DNA from: Channallabes apus
Taxonomy: Eukaryota; Chordata; Actinopteri; Siluriformes; Clariidae
Direction of reading: 5' to 3'
NCBI GenBank assembly: GCA_030522415.1
Contig: CM060104.1
Coordinates: forward strand, 11,428,229-11,492,228
Length of the DNA stretch: 64,000 nt
In this document: in pieces, positions 55,579-64,000 of the stretch
Numbering within the stretch: position 1 is the stretch's first letter
Layout: every line of letters begins with the position of its first letter
The notes under the pieces: generated by a model
The model's database searches: none
What the model was told of the DNA's origin: nothing
The model's input: only the letters and a program-made list of their open reading frames with translations
Position numbers and translations under genes: made by a program

Positions 55579-56622
55579 TTATGGTTTGTACCTGGTAGAG
55601 TCTTTCTGTCGGGGTGGTCTACACAGGTATCTACACAGGTATCCAGAGATGAAGTTCCTGGCTGAACCAGAGTCAAGGAGAGCGGCCACTGAAACGGAAA
55701 TGTGGGAGGCAGTAAGGTTCACAGTGGTGGTGAGGGGCTGTAATTTTTCGATGGTAGATGAAAATGCACTCACCAGAGGATGAGGAGGTTTGATGGGGCA
55801 CTCACGTCTGAGGTGCCCAGCATTGCCACAGTACAAACAGAGATTCTGATGTAGTCTTCTCTGCCGTTCTGTAGAGGAGAGACGTCCTCGGTCTAGCTGC
55901 ATGGGTTCCACTCCAGAATCATGGAGCCTGACGGGTTCTGGTTGTCTGGAGAGAAGCTCTGCTGGGTTCTTCACGTTGGGGTGGCAAGAAACGAGACGTG
56001 CTGCACAACGAATAGAGAGCTGTATGACTTTCTCTAGCCCCAAAGAATCGTTGTGGGTCGTCAGCATGAGCCGCAGGTTGGGTTCCAGCCCTTGATGATA
56101 AGTAGTGATAAGGGCCTGTTCATTCCACACACTTGAGGCTGCTAGCATACGGAATTGTAGTGCGTAATCTTGTACTGGTTGATCCCCTTGCTTCAGGAGG
56201 TAAAGTTGCTCACCGACCGATTCCTCGCTGTCCGTGCGCTCGAAAACTTCCTGGAAATGTTCTACAAAGAGGTCGTAGGAAGCAATCAGGGTGTCTATCT
56301 GGTCTATCTGGTGTGACCAGATAGACTCCGCCCACTGCAAAGCTGGTCCAGATAGAAGAGAGATGATGTAGGCTATTTTTGCCTGGTCAGTTGGGTAACT
56401 TAACGGTTGCATAGAGAAAGTGTGTGCGCACTGTAACAAAAATCCCTTGCAATTCCCCGCCTGGCCAGAGAAGGGCGCTGGACGCTCCATGGGGCTGGAT
56501 GCCGGCGGTGCTGAGGAAGAGCTGGAAGTGCCGGTGGCTGTACTCGGCAATGGCGGGGGTATGGTAGTAAATATCCGGCGTAACTGCTCCACCAGCGCGT
56601 GAATGGGATCTGTTTCACTCAT
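55579..56622 (-). pseudogene. gypsy C Gag with zinc knuckle, running into protease
   Basis: I choose Met at 56,622 (MSETDPIHALVEQLRRIF), 27 bases beyond the LTR edge, because the frame upstream runs into LTR sequence. The Gag core reads FSGQAGNCKGFLLQC, AKIAYIISLLSGPALQWAE, YDLFVEHFQEVFERTDSEES and QPVQDYALQFRMLAASS. The knuckle is CLYCGNAGHLRREC at about 55,845-55,800. The frame continues into the protease (AALLDSGSARNFISG) and stops at 55,579. This is the longest intact coding piece of gypsy C (about 348 codons). Confidence 0.85.
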
Positions 56623-56638
56623 TCCGATAGTTGTTATG

Positions 56639-56647
56639 GTCCGAACT
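56639..56647 (-). promoter_or_regulatory. Putative primer binding site of gypsy C
   Basis: On the minus strand AGTTCGGAC lies two bases past the 5' LTR. It can pair with GTCCGAGCT at 58,530-58,522, which starts 30 nt from the TATA-like box (eight Watson-Crick pairs and one G-U). The gag ATG lies outside this site. Confidence 0.5.
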
Positions 56648-56649
56648 TC

Positions 56650-58656
56650 TGTAACACAGAGTGGACTCACACAGGAATACGGTTTTCAGGAAGAGTGAAG
56701 TTCATTGGCAGTTTCATAATATGCAATACGGAGACAGTAAGGCTAAATCCCAATTCTATTTTCTACCCCTTTAAATATTTTTTAAATATTTCCCCTAAGA
56801 AATGGGACACCACAACAACACTGTTATACGTCATCATACGTTGTCGCTAGTTCCTAATGTTACGTCAGAGGACATGCGCCGATGTTTATCACACATTCCA
56901 ATAAGAGAGAGATTACTCACTCCCAAAGTTTTTTTGCGCCGTATTTCGATTTTTTAAAAAGTTGCTTATTTTCACCACGAAAACGGATGAGCCTTCGGGT
57001 TTCCTCAGCCGTCCCTATACAGAATATAAATTACAAAATTGTGGTCACATTGCAATAAGTAAGAATAGTGTAAGCACCGTTCATTTACATGTACACATTG
57101 TAACGCTCGTGTTTGATTTTAGAGCTTATTACAAAATTTCGGGGTCTTAAATCTAAATAAGGGCATATTACACTTACTTCCGGTATTGCGCAACCTTTGC
57201 GGAGCAAGAGAAGACACACGACAACTCTTAAACCAAACCGATGTGTATTAAAGTGAACTAAAGACAAGAACAAACAAACCAATAAGGTACACCAACAAAA
57301 CTATATATACAACAGTAAACAATGTCAGTAATGTATGCGAGTGTGTGCGTGCATATGTATGAATGTCCAATCCGTGTTATTGTGAATGTATGGGATGGTG
57401 AACGGGGGAAATGGTTCGGTCTCACCAGAGAATGATGTAAAGTCCGGGAGCACGAGGTAACGGAATGAGATGGGTATTGATTGAAACCAGGAAACAATAA
57501 TCCACGGAAACTCCAACCAAGCTCTCTCTCTCTCATCCAAAGTACAGCGCGCTGTCTTCATTTCTCCCCCCCGTAGCGTCATGCCGATTCCGGCTTTATG
57601 CCGGCACACGTGGTCGGAACCAAAACCCCGTCGTCATGGAGACAAAGATAAACCGTATAGGGTTTGTTAAAAAGGCCTGGTGGTTTTACATTTTTTCTAA
57701 CCACTTTATTTTTAGCCCAAATAACTACTCCTTTATGTGGCTGCGCTACAACATATGGCCGTAAGCAAAACACACAATGCGTTATCAAATGCTCAGCAAA
57801 CTGCCGTTCTACTGAACTTTCATATTTGTTTGTAGCATGCAGTAAAGTGTACAGTATGCGACATAAAAATATATTTTTGTATAAGTTTGCTATCCGCTAG
57901 CAAACTTTAGCGATTTTTTTGCAAACGTTTCTTTACAGAACATCACCATAAACACAAACACAAGACTAGAGGTAATATACATATAATGAAAACTTGTCAT
58001 AAAAATCTTTATTAATGGCAAAAATTAACATTTATGTATCTGCTTGCTCGAGTGAGCAGCCATGTTGAAAATTTCGCTTAGCCCTTCGTTTGAAGTGTGG
58101 TCCCAAAAAATCTTAGTTTGGAGCGCTATCTGGCCCTTCCCCTTCCCCCTACCCCTCCAACCAAAAGAGAAATGAGACACCCCTACCCCTTCACGTGAAC
58201 GTGCCAAACGGAGGGGTAGGGCTAAGTGTAGGGGTAAGGGGTAGAATTGGGATTCAGCCTAAGACTTCTTACTGTAGCAAAGTTTAAACGGAGTGAAAAG
58301 CGTTTTACTGATTGTCCGTTGATCCGGTTCCGAAGCGGGTGAGCGGACGGCGAGGAATATTGACTTGGAGATACTTTGGAACACGTACCCCAGATTCACG
58401 ACTGAGATAGAGGACGACAACTGGGATACTTCCTAGGAAACACAGATAGCACGGGTAAGTAATTGTGATAAGTAATCTCTTTACTTGCGTGTCGGAGATT
58501 CGGTCCACTTTCGACGGTACGAGCTCGGACGCGGAATGGAGCGTGATGTGTGTATTTGTAGGTGCGTCTTGACTGACCTCAGGTGGTGATGATTAGAATT
58601 CCGGAGATGGTGGGCGTTGTCTCTGACTGTGTTCGGAGCCTGGCCCAACTGTGACA
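56650..58656 (-). repeat. 5' LTR of gypsy C, interrupted by a MITE
   Basis: The outer parts (56,650-56,739 and about 58,261-58,656) match the 3' LTR. The extra 1,521 bases are a separate element. A further ~40-base difference just right of the MITE (58,261-58,303) may be older LTR sequence deleted from the 3' copy. Confidence 0.88.
56740..58260. mobile_element. Non-autonomous DNA element nested in the gypsy C LTR
   Basis: This 1,521-bp block is present in one LTR and absent from the other. Terminal inverted repeats AGGCTAAATCCCAATTCTA (left) and AGGCTGAATCCCAATTCTA (right, reverse complement) match at 18 of 19 positions and continue in C-rich CTACCCCTT words. No frame inside has a recognised domain. 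Target duplication is uncertain: AGACAGTA on the left and AGACTTCT on the right match at only five of eight. The superfamily is not identified. Confidence 0.75.
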
Positions 58657-58661
58657 GATAG

Positions 58662-59694
58662 CCTGGTTGCAATCTTCTGGGAATTTAAATATGAGGAACT
58701 TTCCAAGTTACTTTAGATTGGAAAAGCTACTTGGATGAGGAGTAGTGAAACATTTCTACTGAACTCAGAAGTCCAGTTAACATGACTCATTTTCCAGACA
58801 CTCTACCTAATTTTTTCATACAAAGAAATAAAATATTTTACGATTGATTATGTAATGCCTTGTTTACACTATGTTGTATTTCTTTTGTCATTACTGTTTT
58901 AATTAGTATCATGATTTCAGAACATATGAGACAAACTGGTTTTAAACTTCCTGCAGGAAGAATAAACATACTGTACAATAATCTGTCAATATCAATCTTT
59001 GAAGGTTCAGATTTCTTTATTTGGAGTAAACCATGCTATGTCTCATGTTTGTTTGTGTTTGGTGAGGATTTGTATTACTGTGTCTTCTGCATACTCTGAT
59101 TTATTTATGGTAAACTATCGTGTTGATTGGCTCTGCTGAGTGATGTGCATAGCCATGCCCACTTTGAGGGCAAAAGCACTATATTTGTAAAAAAAAAAAA
59201 AATGGCGCAGATTTAACTTTAGGCAAATACTGAAGGACTAGAAAAGTTTGATTAAATTCTGTCGAGCCAGTTTTTCATGATGTTGTAAAAAAATCAGCTG
59301 GACAGACATACAGCTATAATGCGCAGACATACAGACAGAAACTTTTCTGAGACTGGTTTCAGGTTCTCCAAGGTATGAAATGTAAAAATGTCTTTGAAAG
59401 ATTGAGTACTAACCACTGTACAGACAAAAACAATTTAAATTTTATTTATATAGATGTTCTCTACAAATCCATTGCATGCAACAGTTCACTGAGCCAACCT
59501 AATTTATGATCATGTAGGGACTGTGAGATCAGGCCAGAAGCTTGCAGTTTGAGGGGAATCACCCAGTCACCTGGTTGGTCTGGTTGGTTGTTAATTGACT
59601 TCTTTTCTTCCTGTTCCTCGTCCATTTGATCTTTTATGATGGACGCCACATAGAAAATTGGCTCCTGTATGTTCTGCCACTATTAAGTGTAATA
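58662..59694. other. No supported gene
   Basis: A 62-codon minus-strand frame (59,649-59,461) is Glu/Lys-rich at its start but matches nothing that I recognise. The rest is AT-rich. Confidence 0.45.
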
Positions 59695-59699
59695 CATAT

Positions 59700-60053
59700 T
59701 GTAAGTGCCATATCGCACTTGTTATGAATTTGCTGTTGTGTTTATTTTATTTTATTTGCTGTTATTTCATTTATTCTACCTTGTTCTATTCATTAGCAAA
59801 GCATTAAGCATTAAGTTTGTTACATAAGCCATAAGCTTTATATTTCTTAGTCATGCATCATAAGTTGACAATCGTAGGTTGGTCTGTGATGTCATTCTAC
59901 TATTACATGCATTTGTGTGACTGTGATATGTTAGAGAGTTCAGTCTAGATGTGGAAGGCTAAGGAAACACAAGCTTTTGACCGTAAGCCCGGTAAGCTAA
60001 GAATGTGAGATACAGCAACTAGGTTGTTGTAACCGTAAGCTCCCGTAAGTGGA
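59700..60053 (+). repeat. 5' LTR of the BEL/Pao element, truncated
   Basis: 354 bases match the first part of the right LTR, with a ~5-base difference in the TTATT run and a duplicated ATAAGCC. It ends at CCCGTAAGTGG, where the sequence jumps into pol. Confidence 0.85.
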
Positions 60054-60062
60054 AATGTTAAC

Positions 60063-60927
60063 TGGATCCATGGTCCCTCCTTTCTCAAAGAAGTAGAGTG
60101 CAAATGGCCTGAAAATATTCATGACACATCAATAAAAGAAAATTTTGATGAAAATGCTGATGAAGTTAAGCTCTCAGCTTTAGTGAATATTGTGAGCATT
60201 ACAAAATACACAGACACAGACGCAGTGAGTAAACTGATTAATCATCACTCTGACTGGCACAAGTTAAAAAGATCCGTTGCCTGGATCCTTCGCATCAGAG
60301 ACATGCTGAAACAAAAAACAGAAAGGGTTAAAACACAAGTAGATGACCCAAAGACAGAAAATCACAAGTCTCTAAAAGCTCAAGACCTAACAAGAGCAGA
60401 AAACAAAATCATTAAGTTCACTCAAAGACAAAATTTTAAGGAAGAACTTCTCACGTTGCAAAAGGGTAGAGCAGCAGCAGAATTCAAACAGGGAATTCAC
60501 ACACAGCCAAAACGAAAGGCATCTGTGAAAAGAAACAGCTGCTCGCCCAAAATGGAACCTCTGACACCAAACCACCTGCTGCTGATGAAAAAACAGCCAA
60601 ACCTGCCCTCTGGATTCTTCAAAAAGGAAGACATCTATGCACGTCGCAGGGAGAAGCAGATCCAGCATCTATCAGACCTGCTCTGGAAGCGATGGGTGCG
60701 TGAATACTTGCCCTTGTTCCAGGGGCGGCAAAAATGGTTTCAAAACAAAAAAAACCTCTCGCTTGGAGATATAGTGTTAATAACTGATGAGTCTTCTCCA
60801 AGCAATTCATGGGTTATTGGATAAATCACGAAAGTGTTCCCAGAGACGTGTGTTAGTTAAAACTAAGACCAACTCTCTGGACAGACCCATCGACAAGCTG
60901 TGCCTCATATGTGAAATGGACTGTTAA
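60063..60927 (+). pseudogene. BEL/Pao Pol C-terminus (integrase end)
   Basis: The frame opens with [20 protein letters not shown], runs through [37 protein letters not shown] and [21 protein letters not shown]. It then reaches the typical BEL/Pao integrase tail: [58 protein letters not shown] stop TAA replaces Lys at about 60,822. After a further frame change VLVKTKTNSLDRPIDKLCLI ends at 60,927. The catalytic DDE triad is upstream of the deletion and missing. A Met-started open piece is 60,183-60,824. Confidence 0.82.
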
Positions 60928-61113
60928 ATGTGTGGTAATATGTTATGAAATTTGATGCAAACACAAATGTAAACACCTGAGATAAATATCACACACTTAA
61001 AAGATTTAAAACGTTTTAGAAGGTTAAGAATGTTTGATTTCATGGCTTTATCAAAAAAAAAAAACACAAAATTGTAATTGTCAGTCTCCATGCCTGTCAA
61101 TTAGGGGCTGGAA

Positions 61114-61746
61114 TGTAAGTGCCATATCGCACTTGTTATGAATTTGTTGTTGTGTTTATTTTATTTTATTTTATTTGCTGTTATTTCATTTATTCTACCT
61201 TGTTTTATTCATTAGCAAAGCATTAAGCATTAAGTTTGTTACATAAGCTTTATATTTCTTAGTCATGCATCATAAGTTGACAATCGTAGGTTGGTCTGTG
61301 ATGTCATTCTACTATTACATGCATTTGTGTGACTGTGATATGTTAGAGAGTTCAGTCTAGATGCGGAAGGCTAAGGAAACACAAGCTTTTGACCGTAAGC
61401 CCGGTAAGCTAAGAATGTGAGATACAGCAACTAGGTTGTTGTAACCGTAAGCTCCCGTAAGTGGATATATACAGCAAGAGTGTTATTATATTCGTAAGCT
61501 AAGACTGTAATTTACAAGATACAGCAAACAGGTTGTTGTAAAAGTCAGAGATTTGCAAGATGCAGCAACTGGTGTCTGTAATCACAGTGGATTTACTCAA
61601 GACGACTGTATGAAGTGTTGATTCTTTGATGCTGACAAAATAAACTACAGTACAAGAGACAAAGAGATTGGACTTCTGTCGTGTGAGTGAAACTTTAAAC
61701 CAAAGCTACGCGTCAAAACTGGTGAAATAATATGACCGCATCTACA
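61114..61746 (+). repeat. 3' LTR of the BEL/Pao element
   Basis: Complete 633-bp LTR with TG...CA ends. ACAAAATAAACTACAG near 61,634-61,649 contains an AATAAA signal. Repeated GTAAGCTAAGA and ACAGCAAC words occur in its middle. Confidence 0.85.
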
Positions 61747-61751
61747 CATAT

Positions 61752-63160
61752 ACTGTACCCAGATAGCACACACGACGCGGAGACATCTATGCGACGTCGT
61801 CTTTTTCATCTGGCAGATGTCTTGCAGAGGGCGTTTGCTCATCTGGAAGACGTCGCCGAGACGTCCGTGCCGATGTTAGAACGACGCTTAGCCTACGTAT
61901 TTAAGACGTAAATGAATTAAAACGACCCTGATCCACTCTTTAGATGATGTTAATCAGATGTTTATACATCTGCCAGATGTCGGATAGACATCGTTTTATT
62001 AAAACACCCCCTCACATTATTTTAATTAAATACCCTTGGCACGTCTATAATGCTCCCTAATGCATGTTACAATGACCAAATATGATAATAAATAAATAAA
62101 CCACACTCTCAACTAGTAGTAAAACACAAATTCGTTTATTTTTAATTAAAAAAATACATTTAATAACAAGCAAACATTTGATTAATTTATACAAAAACGA
62201 GAAAACGAAATAACAGCAACTTACAAATGAGGTCTCAATTTGAAAAGATGTCCAAAAATAAAACACCACAAATAAGTATTAAATCATAGAAAAAAAATTA
62301 AACACCAACAGAAACGGTTTGTACTTAACTGTACAATGTAAGTATGACTTTTAAATATGACCGTTAGCTACATTGGTCAGGAAACTCGTGAAGTCAGATG
62401 CAGACATGACACTTTCAGTCACAAAGAAAAAATATAGAGATAGATATTCAAATAAAATTCATGATACTTAATTTAGCAAATTAACAATATTTATACTTTG
62501 TTCCTTTCGCTTCACAACTCATGAGAACAGACCGAAACCAGAACCGAACCGCAGATTAAGCACGCGCATATAACCGTCGGTATTTTAAGTGTAATTAAAA
62601 ATACAAGAAATAGCTTAAACTAAAATAGAACATCGCTAAACAACAGGTGACATTTATGTTCAGTATTTCATTTCTATTTAGAAAGATATGTAGTTGCTAA
62701 CGCTAACAACCTAACTAAATGGCTGCGTCATGCTAGCACTACAGTTAACAGTTTAGCGTTCATTCATCACTTCACCATCTTCGTAACCCTGCAAACATTT
62801 TACAGAGAAAGCTAAAAAGCTCAGACATCTTATCCGTTTCTTTCATACACAGGTGGGGTTCTTTGGCTAGCAGCTATTCTCAGCTAAATTATCATCCAAT
62901 ACCTCAGACCAGTCGGAAAGTTTGTGTGTAACCTTAACACGATAACAGTAATAAATGTTACACATAGTAATACTTTTTCAGTCATATTTTACTTAGGTGA
63001 GTGAACATGTGTATACAGACCTTGTATTTAACGTAATTTTCCCTTAAATATCCGAGGAGAATGAACCGTCATCAGCTGTGTGGGAGCTCAAGAGACACGA
63101 AGCTGACTGACAGCCGCTGAATACACCTGTGAACTTTGTGGGAGGGGCCAAGCAAACTTC
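61752..63160. other. AT-rich DNA with a short degenerate repeat cluster at 61,760-61,995
   Basis: At 61,760-61,995 words such as CATCTGG, CAGATGTC and GACGTC recur on both strands. They resemble a fish tandem or interspersed repeat. From 62,000 to 63,160 nothing recognisable is found. Confidence 0.45.
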
Positions 63161-63275
63161 AACCCAGCAGCTCGGTTACACAAAAACTATCTCTGTAAAT
63201 AACCCAGAAAAATGACCCAACAGCGGCAACCCAGCGTTGGGTAGAAAAAACAACCCAGCATTTTTTAATGTGTAC
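63161..63275. repeat. Fragment of a common fish interspersed repeat
   Basis: The words AACCCAGCA, AATGACCCAACAG and CAACCCAGCGTTGGGTAG, followed by CCCAGCATTTTTTAATGTG, resemble the end of a widespread fish DNA repeat. The other terminus is not seen, so it is probably truncated. Confidence 0.5.
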
Positions 63276-64000
63276 ATGCATGAATTTAACACGTATACAT
63301 TTGTGTTTGTTGTATTTCTGTTGTTCATCTGACTTTATCAAAACGCGCGCCGCGGGTACACGTGAACATTTTACATTCAATAAAAGGCTTATTCATAGCC
63401 ACATTTCGGCCATTCACACACATGTATTGTGCTTCGTTGTTTGTACACACTTTTACTTTTCCCCTTCTAATCTCCCCTTTGATAAAAAGCCTCCGAATAT
63501 GAGCAGCTTTATTTCACTCATAATATTCCTCTATCATAAAGAGAGGCGACATACGTATACTTGCTGATTAAACACTGCATTTTTTTAAAAAAGTGAAAGC
63601 GTGCGCGATGTGAGCAGCTTTAATTATTGATAATTAAATAATTATTAAATGGTGGACATAAACAGCAAAAAGAACAATATAATTTTACTTTTTGCATGCA
63701 TGCATAACAAATAACAAAAAATTTCATCTGGGGCCAAACGAAGGACATCTTTGATTAATTTTTCAGCCGATTCTGTCGGAGACTGAAGGATTGGATTCCT
63801 GATAGCTGAAGCCGTAAGTTAAAAGAAAGAAAAATTATTTCAAAGAATAATTTAAAAGAAATTACAATAATTTAATAAATATAAACCAGTCTTTTCATGA
63901 ACACTTAATTAACGTCAGATATTTTGTCTTCTTTTTTCTTCATGTAGTTCTTCTGAATAAACTTATGGAAGCCCGTTTCCGCCACTAAAAAACAAAAAAA
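63276..64000. other. No recognised feature
   Basis: AT-rich DNA up to the window edge. A pyrimidine tract and an AATAAA word near the end could belong to an exon or an element beyond the window, but nothing supports either. Confidence 0.4.

Larger units (their letters stand above)
51981..58656 (-). mobile_element. gypsy C: Ty3/gypsy chromovirus with both LTRs, TSD GATAG
   Basis: Full-span minus-strand element. The 5' LTR is at 58,656-56,650 (enlarged by a nested MITE), gag-pol between, and the 3' LTR at 52,439-51,981. The perfect 5-bp duplication GATAG is at 51,976-51,980 and 58,657-58,661. The polypurine tract (GGAGGAGGGGGTAA on the minus strand) abuts the 3' LTR. LTRs are visibly more divergent than those of A and B, and gag-pol has many stops and shifts, so it is older. 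Its chromodomain places it with chromoviruses. Confidence 0.93.
59700..61746 (+). mobile_element. BEL/Pao LTR retrotransposon remnant, TSD CATAT
   Basis: The left LTR (59,700-about 60,053) is cut short and joined to the last part of pol. The right LTR (61,114-61,746, 633 bp) is complete. LTRs begin TGTAAGTGCC and the right one ends CATCTACA. CATAT lies at 59,695-59,699 and 61,747-61,751. A purine-rich run (TTAGGGGCTGGAA) precedes the right LTR. The shared part of the LTRs differs at only a few positions, so insertion is fairly young, and the internal deletion came later. Confidence 0.85.

Noticed and set aside
59461..59649. 62-codon minus-strand frame as a host exon
   Set aside because: It matches nothing that I recognise and has no supported splice context; too short to call.
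60183..60824. 213-codon frame as a host gene
   Set aside because: It lies between two LTRs and matches the BEL/Pao integrase tail; it is also cut by a stop.

Overview
The window reads as teleost fish nuclear DNA, probably from an otophysan such as a catfish. The species cannot be settled from sequence alone. The evidence is tRNA-headed V-SINE/mermaid-like SINEs ending in (GAATGAAT)n, several fish-type Tc1-like transposons, L2-type and Tx1-like LINEs, Tf1/sushi-type Ty3/gypsy chromoviruses, a BEL/Pao element, and many dinucleotide and trinucleotide microsatellites. I found no convincing host gene exon, rRNA, functional tRNA or CRISPR array. Almost all coding potential belongs to transposable elements, nearly all of them broken.

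Layout. 1.7-2.9 kb: two Tc1-like remnants. 2.9-9.2 kb: two related L2-type LINE copies (minus strand), the second split by a SINE with a 12-bp target duplication. 9.6-10.1 kb: a LINE RT tail and another Tc1 fragment. 10.7-15.1 kb: SINEs, a solo LTR and a hAT-like MITE in otherwise plain AT-rich DNA. 16.2-20.1 kb: a decayed Tx1/L1-like LINE. 21.1-23.5 kb: a Tc1 fragment and a pair of LTR-like direct repeats. 24.3-25.4 kb: a SINE and a Tigger/pogo-like MITE with a long internal hairpin. 26.1-29.3 kb: a 3'-truncated gypsy element. 29.4-30.9 kb: a solo-LTR-like block. 31.8-32.4 kb: two SINEs, one with a swapped tail. 33.2-50.6 kb: a dense nest in which a Tc1 remnant hosts gypsy A (36,623-40,921), followed by a nearly full-length L2-type LINE (41,389-44,998), then a deleted Tc1 copy hit by gypsy B (45,480-50,554, TSD CCCAC). 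51,981-58,656: gypsy C on the minus strand (TSD GATAG), whose 5' LTR carries a 1.5-kb MITE. 59,700-61,746: a BEL/Pao remnant (TSD CATAT). The rest, to 64 kb, is AT-rich with only minor repeats.

Most interesting signal. Gypsy A and gypsy B each have an 11-nt segment, starting 31 nt downstream of the TATA-like box, that is perfectly complementary to the 11 nt lying one base after the 5' LTR. This is the layout expected for Tf1/sushi-type self-primed reverse transcription without a tRNA. The two elements differ at one base pair of this duplex and the change is compensatory (U-A versus A-U). The duplex also contains the gag start codon and codons 2-3, and the covarying base is a synonymous third position of Thr2. 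The truncated gypsy at 26 kb and gypsy C show the same geometry with 9-nt pairings.
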